64,000 nt of DNA from Cohnella xylanilytica (GTDB lineage: Bacteria; Bacillota; Bacilli; Paenibacillales; Paenibacillaceae): the NCBI RefSeq assembly GCF_014212175.1, contig NZ_JACJVR010000002.1, positions 62,001 to 126,000 of the forward strand. Direction: 5' to 3'. Under the pieces are notes generated by a model. That model saw only the letters and a list, made by a program, of their open reading frames with translations. It had not been told where the DNA came from and did not search any database. The translations under genes were made by a program, and so were the position numbers. Numbering within the stretch: the stretch's first letter is position 1; every line of letters begins with the position of its first letter. Of the stretch, positions 25,936 through 34,248 are shown piece after piece.

Positions 25936-27046
25936 GGAAGCTCACCGTCCCTATAACGGCCACTTCGCCCAGCGCCAGTTCGACGTACCCGCTTCCGCCG
26001 TTCACGGTCAAATCCGCGAAGTCGACGATCTCGGGGATATCCAGCAGCAAAGACGCGATCCGGGTATACCGAACCACCGTGTCCGTGTCCGTGAACGCCA
26101 GTTGCTTCAAGTAATCCGTCAACTCGCTGACGAACTTGGCCTGAACGTCCGCCAAGCCGGCCCCGTTGCGCAGAGTCAACTGAGCAGACACCGCAATGGG
26201 CACTTCGGTCGCCGCTGTCACCGTCACGGCGGCTCCGATCGGGGCCTTCCCTTCGCCCATCGCGTCGACGGGCGAAATGTAGTTCTGCACCTTGCGGACC
26301 AGTTCCGCATTCGGAGCCCGCTTGTCCGAGTCGATCACGTAAACCTTTACGGTACCCGGCCCATTCCACAAAGGCTCGACAACCGCGCCGCCGATACCGT
26401 CAACCTGCAGCGCCCACTGCAAATAGTCCGCCTTGTTGCCGCTTGTGCCTGGGCTTCGGATCTTCAGCATGAGCCGCTCCAGCAACGAAGCGTCTCCCTC
26501 CTCGGCTGCTCCGCCGCTGAGCGCTTCCGGATTCAGGATCGCCGAGATCCCCGGAACCGTCGAGACCACGACATTCACCGCCCCGGCCGCCACGTTGCCG
26601 GATGTACCAGCCTCCACCGCCTCGATCGCCACCGACGCGACGCCGCCTTCCGGCACCGTAACGTCGCCAACCGTCTCGAACTCGATCGAAGGCGTATTGG
26701 TGATCGGGTCGGCGGCCGTCGCCACCCTTGTCCCTTTGACCACCTTGACGCCCGGTTTCCCCGTTACCTGCAGAGTCCCCGTCGCCTTGACGGCTGGCCG
26801 CCTGGTCACCCCGTGCTCTTCGCACCGCAAATCCAGATAAGCGCCGAACGTCGTCGAAGCGAAGCCCCGCCTCAATACCTCCTGCGCCCACAGCACGGAG
26901 TTGAACAGCTCATAGGCCGACGGCGCGAGCGCATCCCATACGAAGGAACCCTCGGACTTATCCACGTCCGCCGGAACTCGCCCAAGCATGCGCGCCATGA
27001 TGGCTTCTTCCGTCTGATCCTGCAAATAATCCGGCAAAGCCGTCAT
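25928..27046 (-). CDS. xkdT: Baseplate J-like wedge protein XkdT
   Basis: A 372-residue baseplate J/gp47 family protein, the core wedge component. It begins MTALPDYLQDQTEEAIMARM; FVWDALAPSAYELFNS and FGAYLDLRCEEHGVTR are typical of the family. A beta-rich middle (TGKPGVKVVKGTRVATAADP) and a helical C-terminal domain follow. The ATG at 27046 overlaps the xkdS stop as ATGA, which fixes the start; the long upstream extension of this frame is a shadow of xkdS. Confidence 0.92.
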   Translation of the reverse strand: MTALPDYLQDQTEEAIMARMLGRVPADVDKSEGSFVWDALAPSAYELFNSVLWAQEVLRRGFASTTFGAYLDLRCEEHGVTRRPAVKATGTLQVTGKPGVKVVKGTRVATAADPITNTPSIEFETVGDVTVPEGGVASVAIEAVEAGTSGNVAAGAVNVVVSTVPGISAILNPEALSGGAAEEGDASLLERLMLKIRSPGTSGNKADYLQWALQVDGIGGAVVEPLWNGPGTVKVYVIDSDKRAPNAELVRKVQNYISPVDAMGEGKAPIGAAVTVTAATEVPIAVSAQLTLRNGAGLADVQAKFVSELTDYLKQLAFTDTDTVVRYTRIASLLLDIPEIVDFADLTVNGGSGYVELALGEVAVIGTVSFHV

Positions 27047-27495
27047 CCCACATTCACCACGCTTCCTTGCAAGGTTCCCGTCTCGTCGCGGACGCTGGTT
27101 ACCTCGCATGTAAATAAACACCGGTCTCTCTCCCACTCGTACGAGAAGCTGCCCACCGACGCCGTTCTCGGATCGGCCATCAGAGTCTCCGTCGCGATGC
27201 GGGCGATCTCGCTCTCGACAGCCGCCCGCGACAGACCGGATCCGATCAGCGAATCGAACTCCTGCCCATATCCTCGGGAGTAGACCAGATAACGGTATCT
27301 CTCCGTCTGCAGAGCCTTGGCGCACCATTCGAGCCAAGCGCCCGCGCCTTCGGCTCCGGCGATTCGGCCGGTGGGCGTCAACGCGAACTCTCCGGCGTCC
27401 CAGTCGAACCGGAAGCTCCGTCCGAACGAGACGGAAGTATCCAACGTCTCCGCCCCTTCAACAGCCGCTTCTTCCGTAGGGAACAGATTAGCCAC
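27043..27495 (-). CDS. xkdS: Baseplate protein XkdS-like (DUF2634)
   Basis: A 150-residue DUF2634 protein, the W/gp25-related wedge subunit that probably nucleates sheath assembly. Core motif: ARVANLFPTEE-type start, TGRIAGAEGAGAWLEWCAKA, YLVYSRGYGQEFDSLIG, and a C-terminal beta-hairpin FTCEVTSVRDETG. The GTG at 27495 (reading VANLFPTEE) overlaps the xkdR stop (GTGGCTAA) and is preferred to a start further upstream inside xkdR. Confidence 0.87.
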   Translation of the reverse strand: MANLFPTEEAAVEGAETLDTSVSFGRSFRFDWDAGEFALTPTGRIAGAEGAGAWLEWCAKALQTERYRYLVYSRGYGQEFDSLIGSGLSRAAVESEIARIATETLMADPRTASVGSFSYEWERDRCLFTCEVTSVRDETGTLQGSVVNVG

Positions 27496-27907
27496 CCGCG
27501 CCCACCACCTTGCACACGACGACGGCATGGTTGCCGGCGTTCACCGGAATGGCCAGCACGCGGTCGCCCGGCCGCACGCCGGCCTGCCAATTCATCCGTA
27601 CCTCGTCGATCTCGACCTCTTCAACGTCGAATCTCGTTCGCTGCGAAGTTGTCGCGCCAGGCAGCGCCGTCCCGTCTTCCTTCACCGGAGACGTCAGCGT
27701 CCCGACGAGCTTCATCGAAGGCACGTGAAGCTTCACGAGCCATTCGGCCACGCCGTAATCCGGAATGTCGTGCTTGAACGAATCCAGCTTAAGTCCCCCC
27801 GCCGTAATCGTCCCCAGCTCCGCCGGCAGCCCGGAGACCGCTTGGGCGGCAATTCCGCTGAAGCGGTTTTCCAGCGTCGACATCAGCGTCTTGAACGGAT
27901 CAGGCAC
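27488..27907 (-). CDS. xkdR: Baseplate hub-associated protein XkdR-like (DUF2577)
   Basis: A 139-residue DUF2577-type protein with a short helical N-terminus (FKTLMSTLENRF), then beta strands including VRPGDRVLAIPVNAGNHAVV, an OB-like pattern seen in spike and hub proteins. The GTG start at 27907 overlaps the xkdQ end by 8 bp. In PBSX-type tails it sits between the hub (XkdQ) and the wedge gp25-like protein, and is likely a small hub or spike component. Confidence 0.83.
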   Translation of the reverse strand: MPDPFKTLMSTLENRFSGIAAQAVSGLPAELGTITAGGLKLDSFKHDIPDYGVAEWLVKLHVPSMKLVGTLTSPVKEDGTALPGATTSQRTRFDVEEVEIDEVRMNWQAGVRPGDRVLAIPVNAGNHAVVVCKVVGAGG

Positions 27908-28868
27908 AGAAATCCCTCCTCACCTTGGCTTCCGCCGCGAGCTCCAACTCCATGTGGCCCGGCGTACCGAGCCGGTGGGTGGCGCGGGTCACGATCAGGT
28001 CGAGACCGTTCAACCGCACCTTATCCCCCGCCCGGATCGTGTTGATGTCCGGCGCCGTTACGGCGAACGTCTCCTGCATGCCCAGCAGCGCGTTTTTGGC
28101 GGCTTTCTGGGCTTGGGCGACCGTCTCGATCTTGCAGTCCTGGATCACCTTCTGCAGGGTCCCGTACTTGGCCGTCTCGCCCTTCACGAGCGCCAGCACC
28201 GGCGACAGCTTCTCGTCGTCGCTCTGGTTGCCGAGCACCTTGACCTGCGTCACGGCGCCCTCCAGCGTCCGGTTCTGCGAGACCTCCTCGACCGTCTCCA
28301 GTTCCCACACCGTGGAGTTGCCTCCCACCTTGGCCAGTTCCAATCCGGCGGGCGTCATCCGGGGCCGGTACAGGTCCCCGCCTTTGTCCGCCGTCTCCTT
28401 CAAATCCTCGAGCATCATGGAGAAAATCGATTGGCAACGCTTGATGCTCCTAGCCAGCGCGATTCGCGTATCCGGGACGGTGCCGGTCTTGATCTCCCAG
28501 TCCTTGGCATACAGCTTCAGCCGCTGCGAGGCCGTCTGCCCTGCCTGCATGAGCCGCTCATCCTCCGACTTCGCCAGATAGATCGTCCGATCGTACGCCG
28601 TCACGCTAAGGTGCTTCGTCCCGTTGTTCGAGCTCGAGCACTCCCAGACGACGCCCGGATTAAGCAGCTCCTTCATCCCCTTGCCCCCATACGGGACGCC
28701 GGAGATGCGAAGCGTTTGGCCAGGTGCGATGGCGGGACAGTCCGGCGTGACGGTCAAACGGATCGAGGCCCGGTAGGCGATCTCATCGAGCGAATCTTCC
28801 AGCGTAATCTCCTCGACCAGGTCGCGAAGATAATAGGTTTCGGCCAGAACCACTTCGTAGTCGCTCAT
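27900..28868 (-). CDS. xkdQ: Baseplate hub protein XkdQ-like
   Basis: A 322-residue hub protein (gpD/VgrG-like N-terminal fold) with N-terminal [20 protein letters not shown] and [16 protein letters not shown], middle [14 protein letters not shown], and C-terminal [20 protein letters not shown], as in XkdQ/YqbQ. It forms the central hub to which the spike and tape measure attach. The ATG at 28868 overlaps the xkdP stop as ATGA. No lytic domain is visible here, so wall penetration must rely on the tip or spike itself. Confidence 0.88.
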   Translation of the reverse strand: MSDYEVVLAETYYLRDLVEEITLEDSLDEIAYRASIRLTVTPDCPAIAPGQTLRISGVPYGGKGMKELLNPGVVWECSSSNNGTKHLSVTAYDRTIYLAKSEDERLMQAGQTASQRLKLYAKDWEIKTGTVPDTRIALARSIKRCQSIFSMMLEDLKETADKGGDLYRPRMTPAGLELAKVGGNSTVWELETVEEVSQNRTLEGAVTQVKVLGNQSDDEKLSPVLALVKGETAKYGTLQKVIQDCKIETVAQAQKAAKNALLGMQETFAVTAPDINTIRAGDKVRLNGLDLIVTRATHRLGTPGHMELELAAEAKVRRDFCA

Positions 28869-29503
28869 GGCATCACCAGCTTCTGGCCGGGAACGATTTT
28901 GTTCGGGTCCCGGCCGATCGTCGATTTGTTTTTCTCATAGATGGCGCTCCACTCCGAGCTGCTGCCCAACTCGCGCTTGGCGATCGAGGACAGCGTGTCT
29001 CCGGCCTGAACCGTGTACACCTTCGGCACCGGCTTCGTGTCCGACCGCACCGTTGCGGACGCGGCGGAAGCCCCTGCTGCGGCAGCGCTCTTGCGCACCT
29101 TCATCTCCCGCCAAGTGCGGAAGCTGACGTCGAAGTAGACGTCGCCGGGCTCGCCGCCTCGGAACGTCGAATGATTCGCCGAGACGTATACGAGCGAATT
29201 GATTATCGTATCGGTGATGATCAGCCGCGACGGCCGCGAATCCATCATCATCGCGGTCAGCCGGTTCATCGCCGCTTGCGGATCCGGGACATTCAAATAA
29301 CGGCAATAGCGGGCGTCAGCGGTCTTCGGGAAGAAGGAGGAGAACGAGATCTCCTTCACCTTCTCCTTCTGGGCCGCGTCCACTTCGCCGAGCGAGAGAA
29401 TGTTGACGGTCTCGTACTGCTTCTCCCGACTAATCGAGATCTCTTCCGGATTGACCGGAAAATGAAATCTGCTCCCGGACGAATCGAACAGGTAGATGTC
29501 TAT
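28865..29503 (-). CDS. xkdP: LysM tail protein XkdP-like, apparent ATA start
   Basis: A 212-residue protein with the XkdP plan: N-terminal [20 protein letters not shown], then [15 protein letters not shown], a middle domain, an Ala/Ser linker and a C-terminal LysM domain ([17 protein letters not shown], about 160-210). The first ATG/GTG/TTG in frame is GTG at 29383, but 40 upstream codons are clearly family sequence. The frame is closed by TGA three codons before ATA 29503, and GAGGTG lies 8 nt upstream of that ATA. Initiation at ATA (or less likely the ATC or CTG just after) is therefore implied. LysM suggests peptidoglycan contact during assembly or injection. Confidence 0.8.
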   Translation of the reverse strand: MDIYLFDSSGSRFHFPVNPEEISISREKQYETVNILSLGEVDAAQKEKVKEISFSSFFPKTADARYCRYLNVPDPQAAMNRLTAMMMDSRPSRLIITDTIINSLVYVSANHSTFRGGEPGDVYFDVSFRTWREMKVRKSAAAAGASAASATVRSDTKPVPKVYTVQAGDTLSSIAKRELGSSSEWSAIYEKNKSTIGRDPNKIVPGQKLVMP

Positions 29504-29533
29504 TTGCGATCACCTCTTTCCCGCTCCGGTCTG

Positions 29534-31519
29534 TCAGGCCCGGTTCTCGACGGTCTGCTTGATAGAGACCGCGAGCCTCGAACCGATCTCGACCGCGATC
29601 GCGTCGTAGTCGATGTTCGGCTCCTGCACGGTGAGCTGCACCGCTCCCGGCGGGATATTTATGTTAATGGAGGGAGGAGGTGTAGGCTTGTTTGGAAAAG
29701 GAGACGGTCGGTTGCCGGCCGCTTGCTGCGGTCCGATAGAGGCTGTCGGCGTCGGAACAGGCTCCGGCGCCGGTTTCTTTCTAAGGAACGGAGGCACGAA
29801 CTTCTTCAGCTTCTTCTTGACGCCGTTGACCGCACCGCCGACTTTCTCTCCGATCCATTCTCCGGCCATGCCGCCCAGCGCCGTTCCGGCAGCGGTACCG
29901 ACCCCGGGCATAATCAGAGTTCCTAGCGTACCGAGCGCAGCCGCTCCGATTCCACCGCCGACGGCCCGGCCGATGGCTTTGTTGCGCTCATCTCCAGGCT
30001 TGGCCTTGGCGATATCGGCGGCACCCATGGCTAAAGATAATGGCCGGATAAGCTTGCCCGCGCCGCGCAGCAGCCCTTTGGCCATCGACTTCACCGGCAC
30101 CTTCTTGACCGCGGAGACGGCTTTCCCGCCGAACTCCTCGGCTTTGCCCGCTAGACCTTGGACGGAAGACCACCGCTTCTTCAGCCAGCTTCCCGCTCCT
30201 TTACGAGCCGTATCCAACTTATCCTTTGCCCAGTCCTTCGCGCCCAGCAGCTTCTCTTTGCCTTGGGCTAACATCTTGCCCGCGCCTTGACGTGCGGCGC
30301 CCAGCTTATCCTTCGCCCAGTCCTTCGCGCCCAGCAGCTTCTCTTTGCCCCGGGCCAGCAGCTTGCCCGCGCCTTGACGTGCGGCGCCCAGCTTGTCCTT
30401 CGCCCAGTCCTTCGCGCCTAACAACTTCTCTTTGCCTCTGGCCAGCAGCTTGCCCGCGCCTTGACGTGCGGCGCCCAGCTTGTCCTTCGCCCAGTCCCTT
30501 GCTGCCGAGAGCTTCTCTTTGCCTCGGGCCATGACCTTGCCCGCGCCTTCGCGAGCCGCGCTCAGTTTGTTTTTGGCCCAATCCTTGGCGGCTACGAGTT
30601 TTTCCTTGCCTTTGGCGATAACTTTACTCGCGCCCGCGGGCATCTTGTTTTTCAGCCAATCCTTCGCTCCCATAACGGCGCCGCCAAGCGTGACGACCTT
30701 AACGAGCCCTTTGACCGACTTCGAGCCGACTCCCTTGAAAAAGTTCCTCATACCGCTAAAAAGAGACTTTATCGAGCCGCCTCTAGACCTTCCGCGCCCG
30801 CCGGATTTGCCTCTGCCGCTCCTTTTGCTCCGTTTGCCCCTGCCTTTGTCCCGATCATTCGAACGACCGTATCCCTTACCGTCGCACTTGCACTGGCAGA
30901 CGCATTTGACTTTGACCGCCGCATTGTTTTTACCGGCTTCGTCCTTTTTCTCGGGCAGCAACACTTTGAGCCAGCCAAGGCCCTTCACGCCGGATAACTT
31001 CTCGATGCCTTTATCGATAACGCCAACAGTCTTTTCCTTAAGCCGGTCCTTGTAGGTATCCTTGACGCTTTTTCCGAAATCTTTCAGCTCATCGACGAGC
31101 CAGTCCCAAATAGACTTATCCTTATCCTTGTCCTTACCGCCGGCTTCCTTGGACTTCTCCACGCCTACCTTGGCCATCACGCTCGCCAGGACGTTCACCT
31201 TGACGTCGACCTCGACCCCGACCTTCACCGCGGCCTTGATCTTGTCGAGCATCTTCCGGTCGAGCGAGAACTTCGCCCGCACCTTCACTTCCCACACCTC
31301 GCGCGTAAGCATCGTCAGCTTCGCGCGGATCGCCTTAATGGCCCCGCATAGGCAATCGTTCAGCCGGATCATCGGCGTGATCTTCACGCGACTGAGAGCC
31401 TCCGCCCGCCGGCGCAGCTTGTCCAGATAGCGGTCCATCGTCTGCAGCGCCCGGCCCGTCTTCGCCAAGCCGTTGGCGTCGATGACGAGGTCAATCCTCG
31501 CGATCGGTTGCTCGGACAT
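29534..31519 (-). CDS. xkdO: Tape measure protein, short and repetitive (XkdO position)
   Basis: A 661-residue protein in the tape-measure slot, half the size of PBSX XkdO (about 1330), implying a short tail. The N-terminal ~110 residues are helical, followed by a D/K-rich linker and a KVKCVCQCKCDGKGYG cysteine cluster. A basic K/R/G stretch comes next, then five to six 29-residue repeats of the type GKEKLLGAKDWAKDKLGAAR plus QGAGKLLAR. A glycine-zipper region (GGGIGAAALGTLGTLIMPGV) and a proline-rich C-terminus end the protein. No lytic domain. It starts at ATG 31519 after AAAGGAGGG. Confidence 0.8.
   Translation of the reverse strand: MSEQPIARIDLVIDANGLAKTGRALQTMDRYLDKLRRRAEALSRVKITPMIRLNDCLCGAIKAIRAKLTMLTREVWEVKVRAKFSLDRKMLDKIKAAVKVGVEVDVKVNVLASVMAKVGVEKSKEAGGKDKDKDKSIWDWLVDELKDFGKSVKDTYKDRLKEKTVGVIDKGIEKLSGVKGLGWLKVLLPEKKDEAGKNNAAVKVKCVCQCKCDGKGYGRSNDRDKGRGKRSKRSGRGKSGGRGRSRGGSIKSLFSGMRNFFKGVGSKSVKGLVKVVTLGGAVMGAKDWLKNKMPAGASKVIAKGKEKLVAAKDWAKNKLSAAREGAGKVMARGKEKLSAARDWAKDKLGAARQGAGKLLARGKEKLLGAKDWAKDKLGAARQGAGKLLARGKEKLLGAKDWAKDKLGAARQGAGKMLAQGKEKLLGAKDWAKDKLDTARKGAGSWLKKRWSSVQGLAGKAEEFGGKAVSAVKKVPVKSMAKGLLRGAGKLIRPLSLAMGAADIAKAKPGDERNKAIGRAVGGGIGAAALGTLGTLIMPGVGTAAGTALGGMAGEWIGEKVGGAVNGVKKKLKKFVPPFLRKKPAPEPVPTPTASIGPQQAAGNRPSPFPNKPTPPPSININIPPGAVQLTVQEPNIDYDAIAVEIGSRLAVSIKQTVENRA
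30215..30650 (-). repeat. 87-bp (29-codon) tandem repeats in the tape measure
   Basis: Repeats of exactly 87 bp, for example the word beginning CGCCCAGCAGCTTCTC at 30241 and again at 30328. Three inner units are near identical and two to three flanking units are diverged. In a tape measure each unit would add a fixed increment of tail length. Confidence 0.85.
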
Positions 31520-31535
31520 ATCGCATCCCTCCTTT

Positions 31536-32104
31536 CTAGCCGGAGGAGGCAGCCGAGTCCGCCGCCGCCTCCAGCTCGAGTTCCATGCTGGCCATCAGGA
31601 ACAGCTGCTCGCCCCGCGGCAGCCGCCAGAACTGACCGGGGCGCAGATGGTGCCGCGTCCAGATGGCGTGGAGCATACTGGCCAGCGCCCCGGTTCGAAT
31701 CAGTTTTTTACGTCTTCGAGCTCCGTGTTGAAGCCGGACAGATCGAGCACGACGTCGCCAAGAGCCGACAGCTCGCCGGCGAGCAGGATGCGCTTGATCA
31801 CTTCCTCCGCGCCGCTGGCCGAGAACTTCGCCAGCAGCTGCGAGTCGCCCCAGTTCGGGGAGACAGTCGCGGCCGCGATCAACGACACGTTGAACAGCTC
31901 CTCATCCAGCCGCTCGATCGTCTGCCCGCGCTTCTCCTTGCGTTCCGTGCAGCGCTCGCGGATGCTGAACACCTGCTTGCCGGTCAGCCCGCGCACCCGG
32001 ACGGGGACGCCTAGGCGCTCCAGCAGCACCGTTTTCTCCGGTACCGTATCCGCGTCCAGAAGACGCTTCAGCACCTGCTCTTCCGTCAGTTCTTCGAATG
32101 CCAT
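31536..32104 (-). CDS. Tail assembly chaperone, -1 frameshift product
   Basis: A predicted 189-residue fusion of XkdN (134 aa) with 55 residues from the -1 frame. The xkdN frame ends GTA AAA AAC TGA, which contains the perfect slippery heptamer A-AAA-AAC in the correct phase. After a -1 slip the frame continues LIRTGALASMLHAIWTRHH then PGQFWRLPRGEQLFLMASME to a TAG at 31536, just before the tape-measure ribosome site. The extension has a plausible helical chaperone sequence and no independent start, so it is best explained by programmed frameshifting as in other tail chaperone pairs. Confidence 0.8.
31700..32104 (-). CDS. xkdN: Tail assembly chaperone XkdN-like (unshifted)
   Basis: A 134-residue XkdN-type protein starting MAFEELTEEQVLKRLLDADT, a family related to tail assembly chaperones and lying between tube and tape-measure genes. 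RGLTGKQVFSIRERCTERK and FNVSLIAAATVSPNW are typical. It would coat the tape measure during tube polymerisation and be absent from the final particle. It ends at TGA 31700, immediately after the slippery heptamer, and most ribosomes should stop here. Confidence 0.88.
   Translation of the reverse strand: MAFEELTEEQVLKRLLDADTVPEKTVLLERLGVPVRVRGLTGKQVFSIRERCTERKEKRGQTIERLDEELFNVSLIAAATVSPNWGDSQLLAKFSASGAEEVIKRILLAGELSALGDVVLDLSGFNTELEDVKN
31703..31709 (-). promoter_or_regulatory. -1 ribosomal slippery heptamer AAAAAAC
   Basis: Read on the minus strand as A AAA AAC, in phase with codons AAA AAC and one codon before the xkdN stop. This is one of the strongest known bacterial -1 shift sequences. 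Confidence 0.85.
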
Positions 32105-32122
32105 GTCGTCAAGCCCCCCAGG

Positions 32123-32530
32123 TTAGTTCGATTTGATCGGATCGAGCAGCTTGTAGCCCTCGAAGGTGAAGGTCGTCTCTTCGGCGACCTCTTCGCCGGC
32201 GGTCCAGTTCGCCAGCTGCAGCTTGTCCGCCACGCAGTTGTACAGCTCGATGCGCTCGAAGCCGTACGCCTCCGGGTCGCTCAGCTTGTTGATGATGTTG
32301 AACTTGGCGAAGCCGCGGGCGATCATGTCGCTCGTCACCTTGTAGCCGCTCATCGTGCCGGTGCCCTTCTTCGCGCCCAGCTTGTGCGTAGTCCACTCGG
32401 AGCCCGCCAGCTTCAGCTCGCGCTTCTCCACCTCGACGGAAGCCTCCAGGTGGTTGATGTTCGTCTGCCATACCCCGTCGATAAAAACCTGCCCATACGT
32501 ACCCAGAATGGCTCTAGTCGGATCCATCAT
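32123..32530 (-). CDS. xkdM: Tail tube protein XkdM-like
   Basis: A 135-residue tube protein (XkdM / DUF2001 family): RAILGTYGQVFIDGVWQTNI, KRELKLAGSEWTTHKLGAKK, then GTGTMSGYKVTSDM. It polymerises as stacked hexamers inside the sheath. The start at 32530 (MMDPTRAIL) has AAGGGGGAC upstream; a second ATG follows directly. It lies 15 bp after the sheath gene, the standard sheath-tube order of contractile systems. Confidence 0.93.
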   Translation of the reverse strand: MMDPTRAILGTYGQVFIDGVWQTNINHLEASVEVEKRELKLAGSEWTTHKLGAKKGTGTMSGYKVTSDMIARGFAKFNIINKLSDPEAYGFERIELYNCVADKLQLANWTAGEEVAEETTFTFEGYKLLDPIKSN

Positions 32531-32545
32531 GTTCCGTTGTCCCCC

Positions 32546-33997
32546 TTATCGCACGATAAACGTGCCGAAAATTTGTTCCACGACGTCCGTCAGCTTCGCT
32601 TCCCACTTCAGGAACACCTGGTCCGGCTCGGCCGGGATGCTCTTGTCCTCGTAGACGTCGAAGCCGGTCGCCTCGATGACGCCGGATTGGGCCAGCGTCT
32701 GAAGGTATTGGTTGCATGCGCCGATCAGCGCCAGGCGGCCTTCCTCGGTGTTGTTCACCTTGCCGATGTAGCTGTCCTCCGCCGTGCGCTGCAGATCGGA
32801 GTTGATGCTGTCCATGACGCGGATCGTGCGGATCTTCTTCCACGGGGCGCTCTGGTTCTGGCCGAGCGACACGAGGCTGTTCACGCCGCGCAGCGCTTTA
32901 ACCTGACGTCCGTCATGGATGAAAAGAAACACGCCGCCGCGAACCGCTTGCTCCTGCTCGCTGCGCGTCCAGCGGCGGGTGACGTCCTCGAACGGAGCCG
33001 GAGCGTACGTGGTCGATTCGCTCAGCGCTTGGCCCGCGATGAGACCGGCCGCGTAAGCCGACAGCTGCGCCGAGCTGTATTCGACGCCGGCCAGCTTCGC
33101 GCCGACGCCGACGTTGACGATGCCTTCGCTGTTGAAGCCCGCGCTGCGCGCGGTCGCCTTGGCGACGGCGTCGGACGCCTTGTCGTCGGCGGACGATCCG
33201 CCGAGCACGGCGATGACGCCTTTGCCTTCCCCGCGCACCCGCTTCACCCAGCTCAGCACGCTGGCGAGAAGCGCCGGATCGGTCACGCCGTCGAGCGCGA
33301 GCGTGTTGAACTCCTGCGTCTCGAGCGCCCCGAGCGCCGCGACGTAGTCGGCGTTGTCGACGCCTTCGATGCCGGACTTGCCGCCGGCCAGGGCGATGCC
33401 GGTCGCGTCCGCCAGCTGGCCATTGCCTTCCGCCAGCACCGCCGCCGCAATCCACTTGTTCGCGGAATCGCCGTTCACGGCGTCCGCCGCCGCCTGCACG
33501 GAGCCGTTATCGAACGTGAACGTCCGCAGCAGCGCCGTTCCTTCGTACAGCTTCAGGTCCTTCTTGCCGGCGTCCGACGCGTTCGGCTGGACCGTCACCT
33601 TGAACGCGTTGCCGCGTTCGCCGGGATGCTTCGCCGTCAGCTTCAGCACGCTGGCCGGCGTATCCGCCGCCGCGTCCTGAAGCGTCGCCGCCGCGGCCGC
33701 CTCGGTGCCGTCCGTCAGCCGGTACGCCAGCACCTTGCTCGCGCCGCCCAGCAGAGCCAGCTTCAGCGTCGAATAAGCGGTCGCTCCGCCGAGCTCGCTG
33801 TCCGAGAACGCCTCCGCGATCGCGGCTTCGCCCGTCACCTCCACGAATTCGCGCGCCGGTCCCCAGTGCGCCCGCACCGGGACGGCGACGACTCCCCTCG
33901 TTCCCGGTTGGACGGCAGCCGCCGCCGCCGAGCGAAACGCCATATAAAAGCCGGGCAACACCGGCATATCCGTCGTGCTCCAATTGCCTCCTGCCAT
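32546..33997 (-). CDS. xkdK: Contractile tail sheath protein XkdK-like
   Basis: A 483-residue sheath subunit. N-terminal MPVLPGFYMAFRSAAAAAV, a middle TGVT/sheath core with YVAALGALETQEFNTLAL, and a conserved C-terminal sheath domain VMDSINSDLQRTAEDSYIGK then LIGACNQYLQTL. Hexameric rings around the tube contract to drive it through the target envelope. This gene is direct evidence that the particle is contractile. Slightly longer than PBSX XkdK (466), with an A/S/D-rich middle. Confidence 0.95.
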   Translation of the reverse strand: MAGGNWSTTDMPVLPGFYMAFRSAAAAAVQPGTRGVVAVPVRAHWGPAREFVEVTGEAAIAEAFSDSELGGATAYSTLKLALLGGASKVLAYRLTDGTEAAAAATLQDAAADTPASVLKLTAKHPGERGNAFKVTVQPNASDAGKKDLKLYEGTALLRTFTFDNGSVQAAADAVNGDSANKWIAAAVLAEGNGQLADATGIALAGGKSGIEGVDNADYVAALGALETQEFNTLALDGVTDPALLASVLSWVKRVRGEGKGVIAVLGGSSADDKASDAVAKATARSAGFNSEGIVNVGVGAKLAGVEYSSAQLSAYAAGLIAGQALSESTTYAPAPFEDVTRRWTRSEQEQAVRGGVFLFIHDGRQVKALRGVNSLVSLGQNQSAPWKKIRTIRVMDSINSDLQRTAEDSYIGKVNNTEEGRLALIGACNQYLQTLAQSGVIEATGFDVYEDKSIPAEPDQVFLKWEAKLTDVVEQIFGTFIVR

Positions 33998-34000
33998 AGT

Positions 34001-34237
34001 TCAGCTCACCCTTCTTCTCAGAAATTGTTGAATCGCTTGCTTCGCTTCCGCCACCGTCAGCTCTTCCCGGTCCAAGCCGGACAGAGCGCCCGCCGCGGCA
34101 TCCTCGGATACCCTAAGCAGAGCCCGGGCCTGCCGGACGAGCTCGTCCCGGCCGTACTTCGCGGCCGCGGCGCCAGCCGCCTTCTTCCCGGCGGCCATTC
34201 CCGACGCAGCCGGTGCTTTCTTCCTCTTCTCGGCCAT
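34001..34237 (-). CDS. Small Ala/Lys-rich protein upstream of sheath
   Basis: A 78-residue protein with a basic Ala-rich first half (AEKRKKAPAASGMAAGKKAA) and a helical second half (RDELVRQARALLRVSEDAA, then EELTVAEAKQAIQQFLRRRV). It sits in the XkdJ position, between tail-completion and sheath genes, with short gaps on both sides (3 and 11 bp). The end resembles short helix-hairpin regions of phage tail accessory proteins that read like REELTVAEA. Function unknown; it may be a completion or adaptor protein. Confidence 0.7.
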   Translation of the reverse strand: MAEKRKKAPAASGMAAGKKAAGAAAAKYGRDELVRQARALLRVSEDAAAGALSGLDREELTVAEAKQAIQQFLRRRVS

Positions 34238-34248
34238 TCGACTTCACC

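Noticed and set aside
28865-29383. xkdP starting at the GTG at 29383
   Set aside because: It would remove 40 residues of recognisable family sequence and has no ribosome site.
30480-31055. Leucine-rich 191-residue plus-strand frame resembling a membrane protein
   Set aside because: It is the reverse complement of Lys/Glu-rich tape-measure codons, which always read as Leu/Phe/Ser.
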